Part shown: piece by piece, positions 1 through 5,261 of the stretch
Layout of the letters: every line of letters begins with the position of its first letter
Numbering within the stretch: position 1 is the stretch's first letter
Source: Desulfovibrionaceae bacterium
GTDB lineage: Bacteria > Desulfobacterota > Desulfovibrionia > Desulfovibrionales > Desulfovibrionaceae
DNA length: 7,155 bases
Reading direction: 5' to 3'
NCBI GenBank assembly: GCA_900770205.1
Contig: CAAGJV010000221.1
Location: 1-7,155, forward strand
The notes under the pieces: model-generated
Told to the model about the DNA's origin: nothing
Seen by the model: the letters and a program-made list of their open reading frames with translations, nothing else
The model's database searches: none
Position numbers and translations under genes: made by a program

Positions 1-262
1 TACCGCCGGCAAATGCCGAGGCAAAACCTGCCGGAGCAATACGCAGAACAACGAGGCGGTTGCGTGCAAATGTCCACAGCGATGTGAGCGAACCCAGCGT
101 ACTGGCGAATTTTCCTGTTCCAAGTGCCGCATGAGGGGGAACGCCGCATAAAAGCATGGCCGGCATGGAGATCAGCCCTCCGCCTCCGGCAATGGAATCT
201 ATAAATCCGGCAAGAAAGAAAAAGACACACAGGATAAGAATGACGGAAAGAGAAACTTCCAT
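1..262 (-). CDS. TauE/SafE (TSUP) family membrane permease, N-terminal part
   Basis: The gene starts at 262 and its 3' part lies beyond the left edge, so only the first 87 residues are visible. They begin with a hydrophobic segment (about residues 5-22), followed by the motif FIDSIAGGGGLIS and then GVPPHAALGTGKFAS. These are the hallmarks of the first repeat of the TauE/SafE/YfcA (TSUP) family. Members are inner-membrane proteins that move small anions, often sulfur compounds such as sulfite, sulfoacetate or thiosulfate. The substrate here cannot be told from the fragment; a sulfur oxyanion would fit a sulfidogen but is inference. The start is supported by AAGGAG six bases upstream (269-274). 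It lies 108 bases downstream of gpsA with its own candidate promoter, so it may be a separate unit. The family call is firm; the length and intactness of the gene are unknown. Confidence 0.85.
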   Translation of the reverse strand, partial: MEVSLSVILILCVFFFLAGFIDSIAGGGGLISMPAMLLCGVPPHAALGTGKFASTLGSLTSLWTFARNRLVVLRIAPAGFASAFAGG

Positions 263-293
263 GCAGAACTCCTTGGTACGGGTAACGGTCTGC

Positions 294-322
294 CTTGTAG
301 CAGAAACGATGGCGCTTGTCTA
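294..322 (-). promoter_or_regulatory. candidate sigma-70 promoter for the TauE/SafE gene
   Basis: On the minus strand TAGACA (317-322, five of six matches to the -35 consensus) is followed after 17 bases by TACAAG (294-299, four of six matches to the -10 consensus). Initiation would fall near 287, leaving a leader of about 25 bases before the start codon at 262. It was found by eye and is only a plausible match. Confidence 0.35.
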
Positions 323-346
323 AGGAGACTGCTTTGTTTCGAGGCT

Positions 347-364
347 GGCGGAAAATTTTCTGCC
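347..364. repeat. near-perfect palindrome just after gpsA
   Basis: The 18-base palindrome reads GGCGGAAAATTTTCTGCC. It has a perfect ten-base core GAAAATTTTC, GGC/GCC ends and one mismatched pair. It begins seven bases after the gpsA stop codon. As RNA from the minus strand it can form a short stem, but no T-tract follows, so it is a poor intrinsic terminator. It could equally be a protein binding site or an RNA 3'-end stabiliser. Its role is unknown. Confidence 0.3.
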
Positions 365-370
365 GGAGTG

Positions 371-1381
371 TTAGATGCTTTCTTTCTTCAGGGGGCGTTC
401 CATGAGGTGCTGTACGGCCTTGGAGGGGGAGTTTAGCCCTGCAAGGACATTGTGAACGGCTTCAATGACAGGAACGGATATCTGAAGCTTCTCTGCCAGA
501 CGATAGGCCGCTTCCGCGGTTTTCACGCCTTCCGCCACCATGCCGAGCGAGGCGATAATGTCTTCCAGTCTTTCCCCCTGACCGAGGCGTATGCCTACCT
601 GGCGGTTTCTGGAAAGATCGCCGGTGCAGGTAAGAATCAGGTCTCCCAAGCCTGAAAGCCCCATGAAGGTTAGGGGGGATGCTCCCATGGCCATACCCAT
701 GCGGCTTATTTCTGCAAGCCCCCGTGTGATGAGCGCAGCACGGGCATTGGAACCGAAATTAAGTCCGTCTGCTATACCTGCGGCGATGGCCATTACGTTC
801 TTGAGTGCTCCGCCTACTTCTACGCCGGTGACATCGTTACTTGAATAGCAGCGGAAAAAAGGCGTGGAAAAAGTTTCGCGCAGAAGAGATGCAAGAGTAT
901 CATCGCGGCAGCCGAGAACAACGGCCGTGGGCTGCCCCTTCATGACTTCTGCGGCAAAGGAAGGGCCGGAAAGAACGGAATAGCGTGGTGCAAGGGAGGA
1001 AAGTTCTTCTTCAGCTACCTGGCACATGGTAAGGCAGCTGCCGGTTTCAAGCCCTTTGGATGCGTTGACGATAATACAGCCTTTGGGAAGCTCCTGGCGT
1101 ATGCTGGAAAGCCACGATCTCTGGTGCTGGCAGGGAACGGCAAGGACAAGGATATCGCTTTCAGCAAGGATTTCTGGAGAAACGGCTGCCTGCACAAGAG
1201 GGTGAAGAGCGCATCCAGGAAGATAGCGGGGATTTTCATGCCGTTCATTAATAGCACGGGCTATTTCCGCATTTCTGAGAAGAAGAGTGACGCTGTGCCC
1301 TGCGCAGGCCAGAACATGGGCCAGGGCCGTACCCCAGCTGCCGCCGCCTGCCACGGCGGCACGAAGAGAGGAAGAATGCAT
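371..1381 (-). CDS. gpsA: NAD(P)+-dependent glycerol-3-phosphate dehydrogenase
   Basis: This cytosolic enzyme reduces dihydroxyacetone phosphate to sn-glycerol 3-phosphate, the backbone precursor for phospholipids. The 336-residue protein has the usual family length. It shows the dinucleotide-binding glycine motif GGGSWGTA (12-19), ENPRYLPG (50-57), NASKGLE (106-112), SGPSFAAEV (138-146), the catalytic lysine region EVGGALKNVMAIAAG (Lys194), GLSGLGDLILTC (241-252) and SRNR (257-260). All landmark motifs are present and the gene looks intact. The frame is open further upstream to 1492, but the ATG at 1381 is chosen because AAGGAG lies six bases before it (1388-1393) and the glycine motif then sits at the normal distance from the N-terminus. 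It is the last gene of the selB cluster, 64 bases after the Yip1 gene, and its Shine-Dalgarno lies inside a potential hairpin. Confidence 0.97.
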   Translation of the reverse strand: MHSSSLRAAVAGGGSWGTALAHVLACAGHSVTLLLRNAEIARAINERHENPRYLPGCALHPLVQAAVSPEILAESDILVLAVPCQHQRSWLSSIRQELPKGCIIVNASKGLETGSCLTMCQVAEEELSSLAPRYSVLSGPSFAAEVMKGQPTAVVLGCRDDTLASLLRETFSTPFFRCYSSNDVTGVEVGGALKNVMAIAAGIADGLNFGSNARAALITRGLAEISRMGMAMGASPLTFMGLSGLGDLILTCTGDLSRNRQVGIRLGQGERLEDIIASLGMVAEGVKTAEAAYRLAEKLQISVPVIEAVHNVLAGLNSPSKAVQHLMERPLKKESI

Positions 1382-1384
1382 GAT

Positions 1385-1432
1385 ACGCTCCTTGTCAGTG
1401 GGGGATATACCTTGAAAGTATGACGGGAGCGT
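1385..1432 (-). promoter_or_regulatory. hairpin that can mask the gpsA Shine-Dalgarno
   Basis: In the minus-strand transcript ACGCTCC (1432-1426) is perfectly complementary to GGAGCGT (1391-1385), which contains the GGAG of the gpsA ribosome binding site. Inside this stem GTCA (1424-1421) pairs with TGAC (1397-1394), and a small inner hairpin TACTT-TCA-AGGTA is also possible. The complementarity is seen directly; translational control is inference. The upstream Yip1 stop codon lies at 1446-1448, 14 bases before the left arm, so passing or terminating ribosomes could affect folding. Confidence 0.4.
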
Positions 1433-1445
1433 GACAGAAAGGAAT

Positions 1446-2513
1446 TTATTGCATTCCGGCCATGAAGACGGGAATTTGAGAGACAAGGGCAAATTCCAGA
1501 ATATAGAGCGGAAGCAAAGCCAGTATTGTACGAAGCCAGGAAAGGTTCAGGGCTATTTTGCATCCTATGAATACGGCTGCCATGAACCATATGGAGGCTA
1601 TGAGGCTGCCGGCCATGGGAACAATACACAGAATGAGAGGAGCAGAACTGTAGCAGATAACGCGCAGCGTTGTGGCAAAGTCTGCTTTGTCTGGCTGTAC
1701 TATGCGGAGCATAAGATGATAAATCCCCGCAAGGATGACGGCCTGAAAAATGGAGAAAAATGGTGTGATGAGAAGCATAAGGGGCAGGTTCATGCTTTTC
1801 ATCAATGCTTCCGCCATGGCCAGCGTTTGAGGGTCTGAGGCTGTTGAGGTCAGTTCCCGCAGGGCTTTCATCGACCATAGGCGGGAGGCCATCATCTGGA
1901 AAAGGCTTAGAAGCACATAGAAAAGGATGGGGCGAATGATGGAAAGAGAGCATCGGATATTTCGGAAAAATTCACCGGGGTGAAAGAGCACCCCCAGCAG
2001 GGTGCGGGAAAAACTTCCCCAGAAACCGTAATATTCCGGACTTTCCCACGGAGCGCCTTCGGGGCATGAACTTTCGGAGGAGAGAGGGGATTGCTGGCTT
2101 TCATCGTATTCCTGCACATGTTTTTTGATGCGCAGCCAGCGTTCACTCAGATTGTTCGGGGCTTTTCTGTCTTCCTGGTTTTCCGGAACATCAGGCTGCT
2201 TTTCTTCCTTTGCTTCTTCCCGAGGAAAGAGGGGAATCTGTGCCCCTGGGGGGAGAGGATCATCTCCCTCCTGTTCCGTTGAGAGATGGGGAACTTCGGC
2301 AGCCGCCTTTTCCTCAGGAACAGGCTTTTTTTCTGGATCAGCCTGTTCAGCAGGGGAGGTGCTGCAGGATTGCAGCAGAACTTCTTCTTCGGGGCTGGAG
2401 AAGTGGAACAGGGAGGAACAGCGTGGGCAGGTGACTTTGTATTTTTTGCCGGGCTGGATGGATGAGGCGGAAACCTCTCGGCGGAAATGGCAGGAAGGGC
2501 ATTCAATGATCAT
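1446..2513 (-). CDS. zinc-ribbon protein with C-terminal Yip1-type membrane domain
   Basis: The 355-residue protein has three parts. Residues 1-36 form a MJ0042-like zinc ribbon with Cys5-x2-Cys8 and Cys29-x2-Cys32. Residues about 40-158 are a low-complexity linker rich in Pro, Glu, Lys and Ser, without a recognisable fold. From about residue 161 a domain resembling the Yip1 family begins (GFWGSFSRTLLGVLFHPGEFFRNIR is typical, here split across 163-187), with about five hydrophobic segments near 190-212, 243-270, 282-302, 303-320 and 325-348. No signal peptide is seen, so the ribbon is probably cytosolic and the protein is anchored in the inner membrane. The function is unknown; bacterial proteins of this design are uncharacterised as far as I know. 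The start is supported by TGAGG five bases upstream, which overlaps the exonuclease stop codon, implying translational coupling. The domain assignment is by pattern only. Confidence 0.85.
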   Translation of the reverse strand: MIIECPSCHFRREVSASSIQPGKKYKVTCPRCSSLFHFSSPEEEVLLQSCSTSPAEQADPEKKPVPEEKAAAEVPHLSTEQEGDDPLPPGAQIPLFPREEAKEEKQPDVPENQEDRKAPNNLSERWLRIKKHVQEYDESQQSPLSSESSCPEGAPWESPEYYGFWGSFSRTLLGVLFHPGEFFRNIRCSLSIIRPILFYVLLSLFQMMASRLWSMKALRELTSTASDPQTLAMAEALMKSMNLPLMLLITPFFSIFQAVILAGIYHLMLRIVQPDKADFATTLRVICYSSAPLILCIVPMAGSLIASIWFMAAVFIGCKIALNLSWLRTILALLPLYILEFALVSQIPVFMAGMQ

Positions 2514-2520
2514 GATAACC

Positions 2521-3102
2521 TCAGAAAAGAACAGATTTTTTTTTGTGGGGGACGATTGAAGGGGAAGAAAAGGTTTTTTTCACGGAAGGAAGGAGCATGT
2601 CTTCGTCCTTCAGGCCGAGAGAACGGAGATGAAGGTATATCTTTGCTGCTGCCAGAGCATCGGAGTCGGCTTTATGGTGGTCGAGCGGTATACCCAGGTA
2701 ACTGCATACATCGTTCAGTCGGTGGTGAGGCAGCATGAGCCCACGCCGTGAACCTTTTACCGTGCAGGCAAAGGGAAGATCGGGAGCATTCAGACCGGAT
2801 GAACGGCAGCATCCGGCAAGAACATTTCTGTCGAAGCTGGCATTATGGGCAATGAGAAGCTCCGCTCCCTCCAGAAATGCCTCTATAGACGGCCAGAGAG
2901 CGGCGAAAATCATCTGATCTTTGAGCATATCCCAAGTGAGACCGTGAATTTCCGTGAAATGGACTTCAGGCCTGGGAGGTCGGATAAGGCTGTACCAGCT
3001 TTTTGTGATTTTTTCGTCCTCAATGCGCGTCATGCCGAGAGCACAGGCACTGTCGGGGTATTTGTCTGCGGTTTCAAAGTCCAGCGCTACGGCGATATGC
3101 AT
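2521..3102 (-). CDS. DEDDh-family 3'-5' exonuclease, DNA polymerase III epsilon-like
   Basis: The 193-residue protein is a stand-alone exonuclease domain without a polymerase. The catalytic motifs are all visible: ExoI with Asp8 and Glu10 in ALDFETA, ExoII with HNASFD (86-91, Asp91), and ExoIII with His143 and Asp148 in HHKADSDA. This is the DEDDh pattern with two metal ions, and it predicts hydrolysis of DNA or RNA from the 3' end. HNASFDRNVL and the short length resemble the small epsilon-like group rather than the replicative DnaQ; the substrate is not known. The start at 3102 lies two bases after the selB stop, with AGGAG nine bases upstream inside selB, so translation is probably coupled. 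The last ten or so codons include nine consecutive A residues. The active-site residues suggest an active enzyme. Confidence 0.92.
   Translation of the reverse strand: MHIAVALDFETADKYPDSACALGMTRIEDEKITKSWYSLIRPPRPEVHFTEIHGLTWDMLKDQMIFAALWPSIEAFLEGAELLIAHNASFDRNVLAGCCRSSGLNAPDLPFACTVKGSRRGLMLPHHRLNDVCSYLGIPLDHHKADSDALAAAKIYLHLRSLGLKDEDMLLPSVKKTFSSPSIVPHKKKSVLF
2536..2544 (-). other. A9 homopolymer, possible slippage site at the exonuclease/Yip1 junction
   Basis: The coding strand has nine consecutive A residues forming three lysine codons, followed by five codons (TCT GTT CTT TTC TGA). If the transcript loses one A, the reading frame continues without a stop through CTG TTC TTT TCT GAG GTT ATC into the ATG of the downstream Yip1 gene in its own frame. 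If one A is added, the frame ends at a TGA overlapping that ATG as ATGA (2513-2510). The sequence and frames are seen directly; actual slippage is inference. Confidence 0.45.
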
Positions 3103-3104
3103 GG

Positions 3105-5021
3105 CTATGCGCTCCTGCCGCGAAGCACCCGCTTGTCACCTACGCGCATGGTAAGCTGTTCCTTGTCGAAATGTTCCAGAAGGGCAATACCGTTCTTCCG
3201 GGAAATTCCTGTGATGTCTCTGAAGTCTCCGGGAGTTATCTCGTCGTGTTCGGCAAGATGCCGGCGGACTTTTTCCCTCAGTTCCTCCATGGTGGAACTA
3301 AGGTAGTAAAGATCTTCCTTGATTTTAACAAGAGAGCCTTCGGCAACGAGAATTTTGAATATGGGCTGCGCCTGTTTTAGCGTAATACCGAGGCGATCGA
3401 ACAGTTCCGTGTGGTTCGGCGGCATAAGCGGAGAATCAAGGTGTGCCTTGAGAAGGGTTTCCTTCAGTGCCTGCTGATCTCCTGCCAGAGAGACTTTATG
3501 GGATGGTAGACGAAGAAGCTCTCCTTCAGGGATGAGTCTGCCGCTTCGGATAAGTTTTTCCAACGCAAAATGAGCGAGCTTTGCTGGGACGGAAGACCCC
3601 ATTCCGGAAAGGATGACTCCTTTTGCCATGCCATGTTCCAGAGGATTTTTCTTATGGAACGCTTCGGCAGAAGCGATGGCGCGTTCCAGCAGTTTTTCCA
3701 GCCATGAAGCGGAAATCCAGTTCCTTGCCTCTTTATCCCAGCATAAAGCCTCTCCCTTGCCGGAAAGGCCCTGAAGATGCTTTTCCAGGGATTTCCGGCC
3801 AAGGTCTGTGAGGATGGAAAGATCTGCCTGCGAAGAGCCGAAGCGCCCGGAAAGCTCAAGCTGTGTTCTGATACGGGTATCTTCATCAGCATCGGGCAGA
3901 GACAGAAGAACGGACTGCATCTCGCGACTTATATGGCTTCGGCGGGGGGAGGATTCAAGCGGATAGATAATGGATCCTCCTGCTACGGTACGCAGGGGAG
4001 AGAAGGCGCGTACTATGCAGCGATCGCCGAAAATTCCGGCGACAGGTTCGGAAAAGTGAACCTCCGCAAGCGCCGTATCGCCGGGTTCCAGCCGATCCCT
4101 GTCATAAAAGTAAAGGCGTGCGGCAAGTTCGCGGGCACTGTGATGGAAATGAACCTCTCCTCTGTGCCGCAGTCCCCGTGGAGAAGATTTCAGGCAGGTA
4201 AGCTCCACGATCCAGCGCCTGGCGTTTTTCATGGCACCTGTGTGCGTGACCACATCTCCGCGGCTGATATCGTCGACGGATAACCCGTGCAGATTCAGGG
4301 AAATACGATGCCCTGCTTCTGCTTTTTCCTGCCCCTGCCCGTGGCACTGAATGCTGCGGATGTGGGAGATCATTCCGCTTGGCAAAAGTTCCACTTCATC
4401 ACCGCAGTCTGCAGATCCGGAAACAAGCGTTCCTGTAACAATGGTGCCGTGTCCTTTCAGGGAGAAAACACGATCGATGGGAAGGCGGAACAGATCGGAA
4501 CGGCGTTTGGGCGTGCGGCGGCTTTGTTCGGCAATGGCGGAACGAAGAGCCTCAAGCCCCTGGCCGGTCACAGAGGAGACGGGAAAAATGGGAGAGCCTT
4601 CGAGAAAGGAGCCCTTCAGGAATTCCCTTACGTCTTCGGTGGCAAGCTCCATCATTTCGGCATCGACCATATCTATTTTCGTGAGGGCTACAAGTCCGTG
4701 CTTCACCCCCAGGAGCGTGCATATTTCCAGGTGCTCCCGTGTTTGCGGCATGACGCCTTCATCGGCGGAAATGACCAGGAGAACAAAATCTATGCCGGAG
4801 GCACCTGCGACCATGGTTCGCACAAAGCGTTCATGCCCGGGCATGTCCACGATGCCCATGCGCTCTCCCCCCGGAATATCTGCATAGGCAAAGCCGAGTT
4901 CAATGGTAATGCCGCGGCGTTTTTCTTCACCGAGACGATCGCAGTCTATGCCTGTAAGCGCCCGTATGAGGGACGTTTTCCCATGGTCGATATGACCGGC
5001 GGTTCCCATGATGACAGCCAT
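3105..5021 (-). CDS. selB: selenocysteine-specific translation elongation factor SelB
   Basis: SelB is a GTPase that brings Sec-tRNA(Sec) to the ribosome at UGA codons marked by a SECIS hairpin. The 638-residue protein has the usual length. The N-terminal EF-Tu-like GTPase shows G1 GHIDHGKTS (9-17), GITIE (37-41), DMPGH (59-63), DEGVMPQTREH (87-97) and TKID (114-117). Beta-barrel domains follow, for example KGHGTIVTGTLVSG. The C-terminal third carries winged-helix units and ends with GISRKNGIALLEHFD and MRVGDKRVLR, typical of the SECIS-binding end. The frame stays open upstream to 5498, but that extension lies antisense to ffh. The ATG at 5021 has AGGAG five bases before it and places G1 at residue 9, as in EF-Tu-like proteins. 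It is the first gene of the leftward cluster. No selA, selD or selC is in the window, so these must lie elsewhere if the pathway is complete. Confidence 0.97.
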   Translation of the reverse strand: MAVIMGTAGHIDHGKTSLIRALTGIDCDRLGEEKRRGITIELGFAYADIPGGERMGIVDMPGHERFVRTMVAGASGIDFVLLVISADEGVMPQTREHLEICTLLGVKHGLVALTKIDMVDAEMMELATEDVREFLKGSFLEGSPIFPVSSVTGQGLEALRSAIAEQSRRTPKRRSDLFRLPIDRVFSLKGHGTIVTGTLVSGSADCGDEVELLPSGMISHIRSIQCHGQGQEKAEAGHRISLNLHGLSVDDISRGDVVTHTGAMKNARRWIVELTCLKSSPRGLRHRGEVHFHHSARELAARLYFYDRDRLEPGDTALAEVHFSEPVAGIFGDRCIVRAFSPLRTVAGGSIIYPLESSPRRSHISREMQSVLLSLPDADEDTRIRTQLELSGRFGSSQADLSILTDLGRKSLEKHLQGLSGKGEALCWDKEARNWISASWLEKLLERAIASAEAFHKKNPLEHGMAKGVILSGMGSSVPAKLAHFALEKLIRSGRLIPEGELLRLPSHKVSLAGDQQALKETLLKAHLDSPLMPPNHTELFDRLGITLKQAQPIFKILVAEGSLVKIKEDLYYLSSTMEELREKVRRHLAEHDEITPGDFRDITGISRKNGIALLEHFDKEQLTMRVGDKRVLRGRSA

Positions 5022-5069
5022 GAAATCTCCTGCCTGTGCGGCCCTGTTTATATGCCAAAGCGTTTGAGA

Positions 5070-5094
5070 AGGAGGGAAAGGAAGGTATCCTCCT
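5070..5094 (-). promoter_or_regulatory. selB leader hairpin AGGAGG/CCTCCT
   Basis: In the minus-strand leader a perfect Shine-Dalgarno-like AGGAGG (5094-5089) is not followed by any start codon at a usable distance. It is complementary to CCTCCT (5075-5070), with a 13-base loop. The same CTCCT can alternatively pair with the real selB ribosome binding site AGGAG (5031-5027), so two mutually exclusive pairings are possible. The complementarities are short (six and five pairs) and regulation is only a hypothesis. Confidence 0.3.
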
Positions 5095-5115
5095 ATAACC
5101 ACGCTGAGAGAATGA

Positions 5116-5144
5116 AGAATACCCGCCGAAGGCCGTAAGGGCAA
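5116..5144 (-). promoter_or_regulatory. candidate sigma-70 promoter for the selB cluster
   Basis: On the minus strand TTGCCC (5144-5139, four of six -35 matches) and TATTCT (5121-5116, four of six -10 matches) are separated by 17 bases. Transcription would start near 5109 and give a leader of roughly 88 bases containing the AGGAGG/CCTCCT element. It is the best match by eye in this intergenic region but is not strong. Confidence 0.35.
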
Positions 5145-5163
5145 GAGGGAATGGCGGCCTTGG
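5127..5163. repeat. inverted repeat flanking the candidate selB -35 box
   Basis: AAGGCCG (5129-5135) and CGGCCTT (5155-5161) form a perfect seven-base inverted repeat, extended by CC/GG outside a single extra G, with 19 bases between the arms. The -35 hexamer proposed for selB (5139-5144) lies between the arms. It could be an operator for a dimeric regulator or a structured RNA if transcription starts further upstream. No T-tract follows on either strand, so it is not an intrinsic terminator. Confidence 0.3.
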
Positions 5164-5198
5164 AGAACAGGATACTTCCAGCTTGGCAGATATTTGGC

Positions 5199-5227
5199 TT
5201 GACTTGAGGAGAAAAGTTGCGTAACGG
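5199..5227 (+). promoter_or_regulatory. tentative ffh promoter
   Basis: TTGACT (5199-5204) is a good -35 match. The element 17 bases downstream, TAACGG (5222-5227), is a poor -10. A promoter is expected here because ffh is the first rightward gene after a divergent gene, but the exact site is uncertain. Initiation near 5234 would leave a leader of about 28 bases. Confidence 0.25.
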
Positions 5228-5261
5228 TTCTTAGTTCCAAGCCATTAGAACAGGAAATGCA

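Noticed and set aside
1382..1492. Upstream in-frame extension of gpsA by 37 codons
   Set aside because: It overlaps the end of the Yip1 gene, and the internal ATG at 1381 has AAGGAG at the right distance and fits the family N-terminus.
1261..1953. Minus-strand frame of 230 codons across the Yip1/gpsA junction
   Set aside because: It is an alternative frame of two well-supported genes with no family features.
4287..5138. Plus-strand open frame of 283 codons opposite selB
   Set aside because: It is antisense to the conserved SelB GTPase domain, has no recognisable motif and no convincing ribosome binding site.
5184..5199. Sigma-54-like TGGCA-N7-TGGCT upstream of ffh with the correct GG/GC spacing
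   Set aside because: The -12 element has TGGC in place of TTGC and the -24 element lacks the following CG. A housekeeping gene such as ffh is an unlikely sigma-54 target. Chance match is more likely.
5164..5255. Nine-base direct repeat AGAACAGGA (5164-5172 and 5247-5255), and TGGCTTG/CAAGCCA inverted repeat (5195-5201, 5238-5244) around the ffh promoter
   Set aside because: These are short matches in a 240-base region; the second copy of the direct repeat is simply the ffh ribosome binding site. No reason to see an attachment site or operator.
5022..5261. Possible selenocysteine tRNA or 4.5S RNA gene between selB and ffh
   Set aside because: No long acceptor and variable-arm stems, TTCGA loop or CCA end could be built on either strand, and no SRP RNA tetraloop hairpin was seen.
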